Shown: one piece after another, positions 36,199 through 45,386 of the stretch
Position numbering within the stretch: the stretch's first letter is position 1
Layout of the letters: each line of letters opens with the position of its first letter
From: Candidatus Poribacteria bacterium
GTDB lineage: Bacteria; Poribacteria; WGA-4E; WGA-3G
Assembly (NCBI GenBank): GCA_026702755.1
Contig: JAPPBX010000058.1
Coordinates: 28,535-92,534, forward strand
DNA length: 64,000 nt
Direction: 5' to 3'
Program-made: the position numbers and the translations under genes
Notes under the pieces: model-generated
Seen by the model: the letters and a program-made list of their open reading frames with translations, nothing else
Database searches by the model: none
What the model was told of the DNA's origin: nothing

Positions 36199-37623
36199 AT
36201 GCGAGAAAATAAACCGAATATTCTCTTGCTTATCAACGACGAACACCGTCCCGATGTCCTACCAATCGAAGGAGACACGGCTATCCGCACGCCGACCCTC
36301 TCTCGGTTTATGGATGAGGGTATCTACTTCCGTAACGCCTATACGCCTTCCCCGATTTGTGTCCCCGCACGCCAAAGTTTTCTTTCAGGACTCTACCCGC
36401 GTAACTGCGGAAGCCTCAACTTCGGTGATCCGATGCCGACAGAGGTCCGAACGATTCCGGGGCAGTTGGGAAATTACGGGTACTATTCCTGCTGCGCGGG
36501 GAAAATGCACTTCGTCGGAACCGATGTGATGCACGGTTGGCAGGAACGGGTAGGACGCGACATCATCGGTAATAACGGCTATCCATATCCCGCTGTTAAG
36601 GATGAACACTACGCACAGACCGAACGAGAACCGGGTACTGGACCGAAGCAGGACAAGGTTATTCAGGAAGTCCGAGACGCACAACCCGGCTTAGGACAAT
36701 GGATGATTCATGACCAATACAATGTAGATGGTGCGCTGCTGTTTCTTGAGGAGTATTTCGTCAACGCCTCCTACGATCGTCCGAAGTTCAATCCGCTCTG
36801 TATGGCAGTAAGCCTCATAGCACCGCACTATCCGTATCAGTGTCCACTCGATCTGTTTACCTATTATATGCAGCGGGTAGAGCCAATTGTTGAGGAGCCA
36901 AACGAGCAGTTTGGATACGACGATTTCTTTAGGGTCCGAGTCGGCGAAGACGTTACCTACCGTCAGGCGCACCGAGCGACCGCGGCGTACTATGGAATGA
37001 TTGAATGGATGGACGCACAATTCGGTCGGGTCATTGAGAAACTGGAACATTTGAATGTCTTAGACGATTTCATTATCGTTTTCCTCTCTGATCACGGCGA
37101 GATGCTCGGCACGAAAGGACTTTGGGAGAAACAGAGTTACTTTGAGGCTTCGGCACGGGTACCGCTTTCCATCTGGTATCCGAAGCGATTTGGACGAGAA
37201 CCGAAAATCGTTGAGCAGAACGTATCGCTGGTCGACCTGTTCCCGACTATATGCGAGTTAGCAGAGATTCCAGCACCTGATGAACTTGATGGTAACTCTC
37301 TCGTGCCGCTGATTGAAGATAATACAGTAGAATGGCAGGACACCGTTTACAGTGAACTATGGCGTGCCCAGAACGGCCCCTCTGTGATGGTCAAAGAGGC
37401 GAGTTTGAAGTATTTCCGATTCGACAACGACAAGGGATGGCCCGAACAACTCTTTGATCTCTCCAAGGACCCGGATGAACGAAACAACTTAATTGATACA
37501 CCCGCCTATGCCGATGCCCTCTCAAAGCTGCGTGCCAAAGCCGATGCCTTACCCGAGCCACGCCGTAAAGATGAGAACAACAGGTTCATTGACCCGTATC
37601 GTCCCATCACGTTATCGCATTAA
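36199..37623 (+). CDS. Type I sulfatase
   Basis: Hydrolyses a sulfate ester, probably on a polysaccharide. 474 residues. The formylglycine-forming signature CVPAR begins at C54, with metal-binding D14-E15 in LLINDEHRPD and the C-terminal SDHGEMLG metal block. There is no signal peptide, so it is probably cytoplasmic, which is unusual for polysaccharide sulfatases but seen in choline-sulfatase-like and small-substrate enzymes. No maturase gene (formylglycine-generating) is in the window. There is no clear ribosome site before the ATG. Confidence 0.92.
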   Translation: MRENKPNILLLINDEHRPDVLPIEGDTAIRTPTLSRFMDEGIYFRNAYTPSPICVPARQSFLSGLYPRNCGSLNFGDPMPTEVRTIPGQLGNYGYYSCCAGKMHFVGTDVMHGWQERVGRDIIGNNGYPYPAVKDEHYAQTEREPGTGPKQDKVIQEVRDAQPGLGQWMIHDQYNVDGALLFLEEYFVNASYDRPKFNPLCMAVSLIAPHYPYQCPLDLFTYYMQRVEPIVEEPNEQFGYDDFFRVRVGEDVTYRQAHRATAAYYGMIEWMDAQFGRVIEKLEHLNVLDDFIIVFLSDHGEMLGTKGLWEKQSYFEASARVPLSIWYPKRFGREPKIVEQNVSLVDLFPTICELAEIPAPDELDGNSLVPLIEDNTVEWQDTVYSELWRAQNGPSVMVKEASLKYFRFDNDKGWPEQLFDLSKDPDERNNLIDTPAYADALSKLRAKADALPEPRRKDENNRFIDPYRPITLSH

Positions 37624-37666
37624 AGTTGCACGTCGCGCATTTAGATTCTTCTGTCCAAAAGATCTG

Positions 37667-38134
37667 TTATCTGATAAAAGTCGTCGTTTCTCCACTATAG
37701 GCATCTTTGATCCGTTGTGCGTGATTCAAAAGCAGATCCAATTTTTGTATCTCTTGATAGGAGAAATATCCGTATTCGGTTGTTTCGCAACTCAGCCGGA
37801 GTTCCCCACCCACAATTTCCGCTTCAAAGCATAGAGCCACCAACTGGATTCTGTTTCCGTCTTGATACACGACTAACTCATCTGAGGTTGTGTAGATGCC
37901 GATTAAGTGTTTTATTTTAACTTGCAAACCCGTTTCCTCTTCGACCTCTCGAATGCACGTCTCACTCGCGCTTTCACCCGGCTCCATTCCTCCGCTTGGT
38001 AAACACCATTGGTTATTATCTTCACGTCTTGTTAATAGAATCTTTTCGCGACCCTTATCAAAAATAACAGCCGAACATCCAACGCGGATTGTGCCATTTT
38101 GCCCGACACGGGGTCCCGTAATAATTTTAGCCAT
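37667..38134 (-). CDS. NUDIX hydrolase
   Basis: 155 residues. The NUDIX box GGMEPGESASETCIREVEEETGL matches the Gx5Ex7REUxEExGU pattern completely. Family members cleave nucleoside diphosphates linked to another moiety. The ATG at 38134 is chosen over the one two codons earlier because GGAG is then at proper distance. It faces the sulfatase and follows the DUF234-type ATPase gene on the same strand. Confidence 0.9.
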   Translation of the reverse strand: MAKIITGPRVGQNGTIRVGCSAVIFDKGREKILLTRREDNNQWCLPSGGMEPGESASETCIREVEEETGLQVKIKHLIGIYTTSDELVVYQDGNRIQLVALCFEAEIVGGELRLSCETTEYGYFSYQEIQKLDLLLNHAQRIKDAYSGETTTFIR

Positions 38135-38173
38135 TTCCATTTCTCCATCTGTTGTTATAAAATATGCGTTGGT

Positions 38174-39589
38174 TTAATAGACAGACGAAAGCAGATCGTC
38201 TGTCTCAATGAGAAGGATCTCCTCTTTTTCTGCCCTCTGTTTGAGTGCATCTGTAAAGCCGCTCGCAGAAAACAGCAAGTACCGCGGATCCCGATGCCAG
38301 CGAGCCGGAACCTTCTCGGTTTTTCTAATGAGATTATTTAGAACGTTTTCGCCAACTGGAGCATTCCACCACTTGCACTCACCAAATGAGTGGCTTTCGT
38401 CAACGTTTTCTGTTAGTACATCTATCTCAATGTTGGGTGCCCAATGCGCCCCGACCTGTTTGGGAGCGACCTTTGATTTTTCTGCCCAATACAGGTTAAT
38501 ATATTGACGACAAATGTCTTCAAAAATTTCCCCCATATAGTGTGGGAGATTCGGAGCAATTATCTCCTCATATACCAAATCTGCGTTTCCAGATTCGATG
38601 AGACTGCGATTCGGTAGCACGAACCGGAACCAGAATTTGACGTAGTTGTCAGCGATTTTATAAAGTCCCTTTTTGCTTTTTTGGGGTGCCCGGTCAGTGA
38701 CGGGTGTTTCGCGTTTGACTAACCTCAGTTCTCTAAGCACGCTGAGATATTTATTCACGTTCGTTGGCTCAAGTCCGACCCGTTGAGAAATCTCATTTAA
38801 TCGCGTCGCACCACCGGCGATTGCCTGTAACACACTCGCATAAGTTCTCGGTTCCCTGAGTTCTGTGCGCAACAAGAAATTAACCTCATCGAATAAGGAC
38901 CCTTGGGGCATGAGTAGTTCGTCTTTGATATGCTGTTCAAGCGCTCTTTGTGAATCGTTTGCGGAACGCAACGCAAATTGATTGAGATACGCAGGGATAC
39001 CGCCGAGGATACCGTAAGCAATTAGTTTTTCCTTGGGAGAATATTCTGAAAAGAAATATCCACTATCACGATAGGAGAGTGGCATCAAACGGAGTTGCCC
39101 AGTGCGCCGTCCATATAAAGGGGACCGTTCCGCCAAAACCTCTTGCTCCATGAAACTCACTTGCGATCCGCACAGAATCAAGAAGAGTTTACTATTTTTT
39201 CCGTGTAGGTCCCAAAAGCGTTGAATTAGCGAAGGGAGTGCTGCGTTATCCTCACAGAGATATTGAAACTCATCAAGTACCAAAACGAGTCGTTCTTCTT
39301 GTGCCTGTTGTGCGAAATAAACCAGCGCGGTTTCCCAATCGTCAAAGACGAGGCTCTGAAGTAACGGGTCATCAAGAAGATGCCGAGCGGTTTCCGTGAG
39401 CTGCTGGAGGTGGTCCCGTTCTTTCAATTGGCTAGCGAGGAAATAAATACTCCTTTTACCTTTACAGAATTGCGTCAATAGTTCAGTTTTCCCAACCCGC
39501 CTCCTGCCGTATAACACAAAAAATTCCGCTACCTTTGACTGAAACATTCGCTCTAAAGCAGCTAATTCTTGGTGGCGATCAAAGAACAT
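38174..39589 (-). CDS. AAA ATPase with DUF234-type C-terminal domain
   Basis: 471 residues. The N-terminal ATPase has Walker A GRRRVGKT (about 28-35) and Walker B LVLVLDEFQYL (D106, E107). A winged-helix region follows (LNEISQRVGLEPTNVNKYLSVLREL). The C-terminal DUF234 region has a nuclease-like core with FGECKWW. These ATPases are spread by horizontal transfer and common in archaea and anaerobic bacteria; function is unknown. A perfect palindrome sits 47 bp upstream of the start, perhaps an operator bound by its own winged helix. GGGAGAG lies before the ATG. Confidence 0.88.
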   Translation of the reverse strand: MFFDRHQELAALERMFQSKVAEFFVLYGRRRVGKTELLTQFCKGKRSIYFLASQLKERDHLQQLTETARHLLDDPLLQSLVFDDWETALVYFAQQAQEERLVLVLDEFQYLCEDNAALPSLIQRFWDLHGKNSKLFLILCGSQVSFMEQEVLAERSPLYGRRTGQLRLMPLSYRDSGYFFSEYSPKEKLIAYGILGGIPAYLNQFALRSANDSQRALEQHIKDELLMPQGSLFDEVNFLLRTELREPRTYASVLQAIAGGATRLNEISQRVGLEPTNVNKYLSVLRELRLVKRETPVTDRAPQKSKKGLYKIADNYVKFWFRFVLPNRSLIESGNADLVYEEIIAPNLPHYMGEIFEDICRQYINLYWAEKSKVAPKQVGAHWAPNIEIDVLTENVDESHSFGECKWWNAPVGENVLNNLIRKTEKVPARWHRDPRYLLFSASGFTDALKQRAEKEEILLIETDDLLSSVY

Positions 39590-39635
39590 GAATTTTCTCT
39601 CCCAAAGCTCGGTTCAGAGTATTATACGCTAAATT

Positions 39636-39655
39636 ATTATACTCTAAAGTATAAT
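39636..39655. promoter_or_regulatory. Perfect 8-bp-arm palindrome upstream of the DUF234 ATPase gene
   Basis: ATTATACT-CTAA-AGTATAAT, in the intergenic space between divergent genes, 47 bp from the ATPase start. A near copy (AGTATTATACGCTAAATTATTATACT) overlaps on its left side. Candidate operator. Confidence 0.5.
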
Positions 39656-39681
39656 TAAAAGTCCAATAAAATTAATGGTGC

Positions 39682-39711
39682 TTGCACATATTTCACTTTA
39701 AATGATATACT
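39682..39711 (+). promoter_or_regulatory. Sigma70-like promoter for the DUF1549/1553 gene
   Basis: TTGCAC at 39682-39687, TATACT at 39706-39711, spacer 18 bp; 106 bp before the start codon. Confidence 0.5.
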
Positions 39712-39816
39712 ATTGAACAATCTTGAGGATAGTGAGACGGACGTTGATGTATGGAAGTTAACGATAGGTGAACATCGGACATCACCCGTACAGAAAAACG
39801 GAGGAAACATTCTATA

Positions 39817-42800
39817 ATGACACAGTTATTACGTTTGAACGGTTCGACATCAGTTCGCAGGCGTTGCATAGGTCTTATAATATTCCTGTTGGGAGTGGCA
39901 ATTGTATTGCAACCCGCCGATGCCGAGAAACTTCGATTTGACCGAGATATTCTGCCAATCTTGTCAGATAAATGTTTTGCGTGTCACGGGCCCGATTCGG
40001 CGGTGCGTCAAGCCAACCTACGACTTGACACTAAAGAAGGTGCCTTCTCTGCACCGAGTGGCTATCCAATCATCGTCCCGGGTGAACCGGAGAACAGCGA
40101 ATTAGTCCTGCGCATCACACACGAAGACATCGACCAGCGGATGCCGCCACAGATCTCCAATCGGCAGCCAACACAGGAACAGATCGACACGCTCATTCAG
40201 TGGATTGCCGAGGGTGCTGAATGGGAAGATCATTGGGTCTACAGTTTGCCGAATCGGGTTGAACCTCCTACTGTCACAGACAGCACATGGGTTCGCAATC
40301 CTATTGACGCGTTTATACTTGGAAAGTTAGAGGCAGAGGGACTCACACCGTCAATAGAGGCGGATAAGCGGACGCTCATCCGTCGTTTGAATTTTGACCT
40401 TACTGGATTGCTACCTACGCCTGCTGAGGTAGAGCATTTTTTAAGAGATGAAACCCCGGATGCCTACGACTCACTCGTTAACAGGCTTCTGTCTAAACCG
40501 CAGTACGGTGAGCAGTTGGCAATGTACTGGCTCGATCTCGTGCGCTATGCGGATACGAGCGGTTACCATGCTGATGAAAATGTGAGCATCTGGCCCTATC
40601 GCGATTATGTGATAAAAGCGTTTAATGACAACATGCCGTTTGATCAGTTCACACTCGAAAATCTTGCAGGCGATCTCTTACCGAATCCGACAGTTACACA
40701 GAAGGTGGCTGCCGGTTATAACCGTCTAAATCAGACAACCTCAGAGGGCGGTGCACAAGCGAAGGAATATCTCGCAATCTACGCTGCAGATCGGGTGCGG
40801 ACAACTGCATCCGTCTGGTTAGGTGCAACCCTCGGTTGTGCGCAGTGTCACGACCACAAATTTGACCCCTACACTGCCAAGGATTTTTATAGTTTTGCTG
40901 CATTCTTTGCCGATGTTAAAGGACCTGGTGTATACGGCGGTGGGAGTAAGTGGGAACCTGTCGTTATGTTACCCACCCGTATGCAGGAATCAACATTGCG
41001 AGAAATTAACGACGAATTGGCAAAGTTAGAACAGGTGTTCAAGGCATCGTCCCCCGGATTGGCAGCAGAACAGGCATCGTGGGAGAACGAGATTCTTTCA
41101 CTTCTCGAATCAACAGAATCTACTGATTTTGCTTGGGTGGACGATGCACAGGCAAACGGCGGTAGGACCGAGGGTACATGGACGTTTGTCGGCAAGAATG
41201 AAGCCCCTGTTTTCAGTAAATTGTTATCACGTCGCCAGACAGCGGAAGCTGAGCAGACAGTCCAGCACGCCTTCCGAGGTGCTAATCGGAAGTTTACCCT
41301 CGCTGAAGACGATCAACTTTTTGCTTACATCTGGATTGACCCAGAGGCACCCCCAGAAACAGTCATGCTCCAATGGAATGACGGCAATTGGGACCACCGA
41401 GCGTTTTGGGGTGAAGATAAAATCGAGTCTGGTGGGATTGGAAACGACACACCTGCTCATAAACCGATGGGACCCCTGCCAGCAGCTGGTGAATGGGTGC
41501 GACTTGAGGTAGATCCGACGGATGTTGGATTAAAATCGGGAAGTGTCCTTAATGGGATGGCTTTCACCCAGTTTGGTGGCACCGCTTATTGGGACGTGGC
41601 TGGCATCGCGACCACTCGCGGTTCAGCAGTGAAACACACCCATACGGAACAGGTGATTGCAGCAATTCAGGTAGATGCCTCCGTTAGAACGACAAGTCAA
41701 CGCGAGCAGATTGCAGCGGAATATCGGCGCATCACACCAGCACTCGACGGTATCCGCAATCAGATGGCAGATTTACGGAAGCAGAAATCCGAGGTAGAAA
41801 AAGAAATCCCTTACTCACTCACGACTGAATCCACACAACCGCGCACGACCCGTGTTTTACCACGAGGCAACTGGCTGGACGATTCCGGTGAGATCGTCGA
41901 ACCGATGATACCGACGTTCCTTGGGGACTTGGGTATCAAAAACCGCCGTCCGACTCGATTAGAGCTTGCGCGGTGGGTCGTGTCGAAGGAAAATCCATTG
42001 ACAGCGCGTGCTTTTGTAAATCGTTTGTGGGCACTCTACTTCGGAATGGGATTGTCCCGCGTCTTGGATGACCTCGGTGCACAAGGTGAAGCACCTGTAC
42101 ATCCTGAATTGCTTGATTGGCTTGCTGTCGAATTTATGGAGAGCGGTTGGAACGTCAAACATATCGTAAAACTTATCGTCACCTCGAATGCCTATCGTCA
42201 ATCCTCGAAACCGACGGAGGTGTTGCGCGAAAAGGATCCTTACAACCGTTTGGTTGCCCGACAATCCCGTTGGCGATTAGGTGCAGAGACGGTCCGCGAT
42301 AACGCGCTGTTTTTGAGTGGGCTCCTTGTTCCCAAAATCGGCGGTCCGAGTGTGAGACCTTACCAACCGAAGGGTTACTATTCAAACCTAAACTTTCCGA
42401 AGCGGGTCTATGCCCATGATACAGGAGAAAATCAGTATCGCCGTGGGCTTTATACGCACTGGCAGCGCACTTTCTTGCATCCAAGTATGATGGCATTTGA
42501 TGCACCGAGCCGTCAGGAGTGTACCGCCGAACGTGCAACTTCCAATACGCCGATGCAGGCACTGACTCTACTTAACGATCCAACTTACGTTGAAGTGGCG
42601 CGTGTCTTTGCTGCGCGGATTCTCAGTGAAGGCGGTGAATCCATTGCAGAGCGTATCAACTGGGCGTATCAGCGGGTCCTGTCTCGAATGCCGCAGCCCC
42701 AGGAACTGGAGATTATGGCAAATCTCTATGGAAAACACCAAACCGAGTATACGGCTAACCTTGATGCTGCTGATGCGCTTGTCGCGACAGGCGAAGCACC

Positions 42801-42894
42801 TGCGACCGAAGATGTTGCGTCAGACGAATTAGCGGCGTGGACTTCTGTAGCACGGGTGATACTGAACTTGCATGAAACGATCACTCGGTATTAA
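39817..42894 (+). CDS. Secreted PSCyt1/DUF1549/DUF1553 protein
   Basis: 1025 residues. A signal sequence ends near ADAEK (about residue 37). The N-terminal cytochrome-type CxxCH is C53-x-x-C56-H57 (KCFACHGPDS). DUF1549 follows from about residue 165 (NPIDAFILGKLEAEGL), with a second CAQCHDHKFDPY site, then a long inserted beta domain (about 420-620) and DUF1553 at the end (FVNRLWALYFGMGL, RQECTAERATSNTPMQAL). Usually paired with DUF1501. That partner is present about 2.5 kb downstream (45387), with unrelated genes in between. Extracellular or periplasmic; function unproven. Confidence 0.9.
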   Translation: MTQLLRLNGSTSVRRRCIGLIIFLLGVAIVLQPADAEKLRFDRDILPILSDKCFACHGPDSAVRQANLRLDTKEGAFSAPSGYPIIVPGEPENSELVLRITHEDIDQRMPPQISNRQPTQEQIDTLIQWIAEGAEWEDHWVYSLPNRVEPPTVTDSTWVRNPIDAFILGKLEAEGLTPSIEADKRTLIRRLNFDLTGLLPTPAEVEHFLRDETPDAYDSLVNRLLSKPQYGEQLAMYWLDLVRYADTSGYHADENVSIWPYRDYVIKAFNDNMPFDQFTLENLAGDLLPNPTVTQKVAAGYNRLNQTTSEGGAQAKEYLAIYAADRVRTTASVWLGATLGCAQCHDHKFDPYTAKDFYSFAAFFADVKGPGVYGGGSKWEPVVMLPTRMQESTLREINDELAKLEQVFKASSPGLAAEQASWENEILSLLESTESTDFAWVDDAQANGGRTEGTWTFVGKNEAPVFSKLLSRRQTAEAEQTVQHAFRGANRKFTLAEDDQLFAYIWIDPEAPPETVMLQWNDGNWDHRAFWGEDKIESGGIGNDTPAHKPMGPLPAAGEWVRLEVDPTDVGLKSGSVLNGMAFTQFGGTAYWDVAGIATTRGSAVKHTHTEQVIAAIQVDASVRTTSQREQIAAEYRRITPALDGIRNQMADLRKQKSEVEKEIPYSLTTESTQPRTTRVLPRGNWLDDSGEIVEPMIPTFLGDLGIKNRRPTRLELARWVVSKENPLTARAFVNRLWALYFGMGLSRVLDDLGAQGEAPVHPELLDWLAVEFMESGWNVKHIVKLIVTSNAYRQSSKPTEVLREKDPYNRLVARQSRWRLGAETVRDNALFLSGLLVPKIGGPSVRPYQPKGYYSNLNFPKRVYAHDTGENQYRRGLYTHWQRTFLHPSMMAFDAPSRQECTAERATSNTPMQALTLLNDPTYVEVARVFAARILSEGGESIAERINWAYQRVLSRMPQPQELEIMANLYGKHQTEYTANLDAADALVATGEAPATEDVASDELAAWTSVARVILNLHETITRY

Positions 42895-42917
42895 TCGTGG
42901 ATCGTTTAAACTGGTAG

Positions 42918-42936
42918 GCGCGGTTTTCAACCGCGC
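42918..42936. repeat. GCGCGGTT/AACCGCGC palindrome
   Basis: Eight-base arms at 42918-42925 and 42929-42936 immediately after the DUF1549/1553 gene; same wording class as 31235-31256. Confidence 0.55.
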
Positions 42937-42961
42937 TTCCATTAAGTTATAGGAAAAAATC

Positions 42962-43330
42962 ATGCAAACAAACATATTCACGTTACCAGTCAGTCTTGAA
43001 CAGGTCGCGGCCTTGATTAAACGGATGCATCCAGAAGACCGACAGCGATTGCTGGCGATGGTACCGGAGTTGACTGCTGAAGCGATCAAACAAGAAAAGT
43101 TACTTGACGAGGCGAATCGAACTGTTGCGGAACTCAAACAAGAACTTCTGGTCGAACTCGGAGGAGAGCCGTTATCCTCGGATGAGCCATTCTTAGACGG
43201 ACTCACGCTTGGGCAATACCTTGAGTTATCTGAGGCGGAGCGAGCGAAACTTTGGGACAAATGGAGTGAAGTTGCCCTTGAAGACATCGAAGAAGTAGAG
43301 GTGCCTCCAAATGCGCTGCCTGCTCGATAA
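42962..43330 (+). CDS. Small helical protein, possible antitoxin
   Basis: 122 residues, acidic and helical; the stretch AALIKRMHPEDRQRLLAMVPEL and a Lys/Glu-rich middle are visible. It overlaps the next gene by 20 bases. An AGGA site precedes the ATG. I do not recognise the family; the two-gene layout with a PIN-like second gene suggests an antitoxin role (inference). Confidence 0.6.
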   Translation: MQTNIFTLPVSLEQVAALIKRMHPEDRQRLLAMVPELTAEAIKQEKLLDEANRTVAELKQELLVELGGEPLSSDEPFLDGLTLGQYLELSEAERAKLWDKWSEVALEDIEEVEVPPNALPAR

Positions 43331-43835
43331 AGTTACAGCACGACACATCATGGAAGGGATGCTAAAACTTGTCGAAGAACGTACAGTGACATCAACTGAG
43401 TTGTTTGCTCTTTACTTTTATCAAGGTGCTCGTTCTGGTAAAATTGCGTTGTTTATACTCCCACAGACGCACAACTTATTGAAGCGTTTAGAACACTTAC
43501 CGCGTTATGTTGTGATTATTCAGCACTTCTTGGAAGCAACACAAGTTTTATATCCTACACAATACTTCAAACGGTGGGCGAGGCGTTTACGAGAATACGG
43601 TTTCACAAAAGAAGATGCGGAAGTCCTCGCGTTGGCGACATTTGGAACGACTTCAAGTGGAGATATTTTGGGCATGCATATAATAGCAACTTTTGATCAA
43701 CCAATGATCAACCGATGGACCGCGCAACGGACAGAAATTCAAAGGCGGCTGTTAAACATGCAACAGCACCTTGGATATCCTTATTGCCACGTTTCTTTGC
43801 CTATTGTTGAACATCCCGAGCGGATTCAGATTTAG
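43311..43835 (+). CDS. PIN-like domain protein, possible toxin
   Basis: 174 residues. Acidic residues fall where a PIN-type nuclease has them: RCLLDKVTARH at the start, FTKEDAEVLALATFG past the middle, and HIIATFDQPMINRW near the end. The similarity is by pattern only and less clear than for the gene at 34571. Preceded by GAGG nine bases before the ATG, inside the upstream gene. The pair resembles a type II toxin-antitoxin module but with the antitoxin-like gene unlike common VapB types. Confidence 0.55.
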   Translation: MRCLLDKVTARHIMEGMLKLVEERTVTSTELFALYFYQGARSGKIALFILPQTHNLLKRLEHLPRYVVIIQHFLEATQVLYPTQYFKRWARRLREYGFTKEDAEVLALATFGTTSSGDILGMHIIATFDQPMINRWTAQRTEIQRRLLNMQQHLGYPYCHVSLPIVEHPERIQI

Positions 43836-44054
43836 AGTAAAGGTAGTGTTCTGTCCACATCAAAATGATGGGTAAAACGTATTTAGAGCGCGTCTGGATG
43901 CCGTGATGTCCGCGGATCTACTTGTAGGAGCAAGTGTTTTTGCTTGGGTGTTTCCGCGTGCTCGCGACTTCTATACTTCAACTTTGGTGCAACAAAGCAG
44001 TAGTTCAGTTTGTGAATTTTGTAAATAACTGAGGATAAATCTGGGAAATAACAG

Positions 44055-44495
44055 ATGAAATCCATTAATTTAAAAAAAGTTTTATATGGGTTGACGCGTG
44101 TTTTTCTTATTTTAACTGGTCTCTGTCTGGCACTTGGGTTACTTAATGGAATTCTTAGGAATAGTTGGGATGTATTTCTTATAGGCTTATGGGGTTTGAT
44201 ATTAATTGGCATAATTGGACTCATTTACGGCATCACTGAGTTAATCGTAAGACGCTTTACGATCCAGGAAACTTTAGACGCTATTTTCAGAACACCGGAC
44301 CCGATAACATTAAAATGGTGGAGGGTAGAGTCTTTCTTGACTACGTATAGAGCAAAATCCATTAAGGGAAAAGAATCGAGGGTGAGGTTTGAATTGAATG
44401 GTGCTATCGTAACCTTTCACCGTCCTCACAGTGAAAAAGAAGCATACCCTTATCAAGTGAAGGACGCTCGGCGTTTTTTGGAAGAGCAAAGATAA
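44055..44495 (+). CDS. Small membrane protein with two transmembrane segments
   Basis: 146 residues. Two hydrophobic helices lie at about residues 12-32 (VFLILTGLCLALGLLNGIL) and 40-62 (FLIGLWGLILIGIIGLIYGI), followed by a charged cytoplasmic-looking tail. No family recognised. It sits among small accessory genes between a DUF1553 gene and its DUF1501 partner. Confidence 0.6.
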   Translation: MKSINLKKVLYGLTRVFLILTGLCLALGLLNGILRNSWDVFLIGLWGLILIGIIGLIYGITELIVRRFTIQETLDAIFRTPDPITLKWWRVESFLTTYRAKSIKGKESRVRFELNGAIVTFHRPHSEKEAYPYQVKDARRFLEEQR

Positions 44496-44499
44496 CTGA

Positions 44500-44850
44500 A
44501 TGAAGTACAAAGAGTATAGCGCACACATTGAGTACAGTGAAGAAGACGGATGTTTCGTCGGTCATATTGCAGGTATAACCGACATTATCGGGTTTCACGC
44601 GGACACTGATTCTGAACTTCAAGCGGCTTTTGAAGAAGCCGTGGAAGATTATCTGGAAACGTGTGAAAGACTGAATAAGCCACCTCAAAAGTCATATTCC
44701 GGAAAGTTAAGATTGCGAATTCCGCCGGACATCCATGTAGCGATTGCAGAAGCTGCGGAAGCCAGTGGGAAAAGCCTTGACCAATGGGCGACAGAAACTT
44801 TCATGCATGCGGTTTCTGTGCAGTCAAAGACCTTGGCACCAGAGTCCTAA
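44500..44850 (+). CDS. HicB-like antitoxin
   Basis: 116 residues. The N-terminal HicB fold is visible as YSAHIEYSEEDGCFVGHI and a GxxADTxxELxxxFEEAVEDYLETC helix. The C-terminal part RLRIPPDIHVAIAEAAEASGKSLDQWATE is a ribbon-helix-helix DNA-binding domain. HicB normally neutralises the RNA-cleaving HicA toxin, but no HicA-like gene adjoins it, so it may be an orphan or act alone as a regulator. The start is five bases past the membrane protein's stop. Confidence 0.85.
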   Translation: MKYKEYSAHIEYSEEDGCFVGHIAGITDIIGFHADTDSELQAAFEEAVEDYLETCERLNKPPQKSYSGKLRLRIPPDIHVAIAEAAEASGKSLDQWATETFMHAVSVQSKTLAPES

Positions 44851-44876
44851 GGGAAAAAAAACAGGAAACATTAAAA

Positions 44877-45290
44877 ATGGAACAGACAACACAAATAGAA
44901 CTAACAAATCAGAGCGATCTGATTTTGGTAAGAGCAGGCGTTATGAAACCCGAAGATGTTCGACGACTGACCGTCGAAGAAGCACTCGTTGATACTGGTG
45001 CCACAGGACTTTGTTTACCCGCACCGCTTATCGAACAACTCGGACTTACGCCACTCAGAAGGGTTCAAGCAGAAACCGCCAATGGTATGGTAGAACGCGT
45101 TATTTATTCAGAGGTGGAATATACCGTTCTGGAACGAAGCGACTCTATTCGGGTAACAGACCTCCCCGAGGGTATGCCTATCCTCGTTGGACACATGATC
45201 TTAGAGGCTCTTGACCTCTGTGTTGACATGAAAAAAGGATTAATTCATAATCCTGAGCACGGTGGAGAATGGAGAATAAGGATTCTATGA
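44877..45290 (+). CDS. Clan AA retropepsin-like aspartic protease
   Basis: 137 residues. The active-site motif is ALVDTGATGLCLP (D-T-G) near residue 37, with a later hydrophobic-hydrophobic-Gly block (PILVGHMILEALDL) as in single-domain retropepsins that work as dimers. The ATG at 44877 has AGGAA upstream; the longer frame opening at 44784 overlaps the HicB gene and is rejected. Its role is unknown. Such genes are common in Poribacteria-like and cyanobacterial genomes near toxin-antitoxin-like genes. Confidence 0.8.
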   Translation: MEQTTQIELTNQSDLILVRAGVMKPEDVRRLTVEEALVDTGATGLCLPAPLIEQLGLTPLRRVQAETANGMVERVIYSEVEYTVLERSDSIRVTDLPEGMPILVGHMILEALDLCVDMKKGLIHNPEHGGEWRIRIL

Positions 45291-45386
45291 AAACTAAAGG
45301 CACCGACATATAACCTGGAGTTTCCAATTCGCGATGGAAACCTGCGGAGGATACCTGCTATCTTCTGCAAATAGGAGGAATCAGAT

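Noticed and set aside
44784..44876. Longer N-terminus of the aspartic protease
   Set aside because: It overlaps the HicB-like gene and has no ribosome site; the ATG at 44877 has one.
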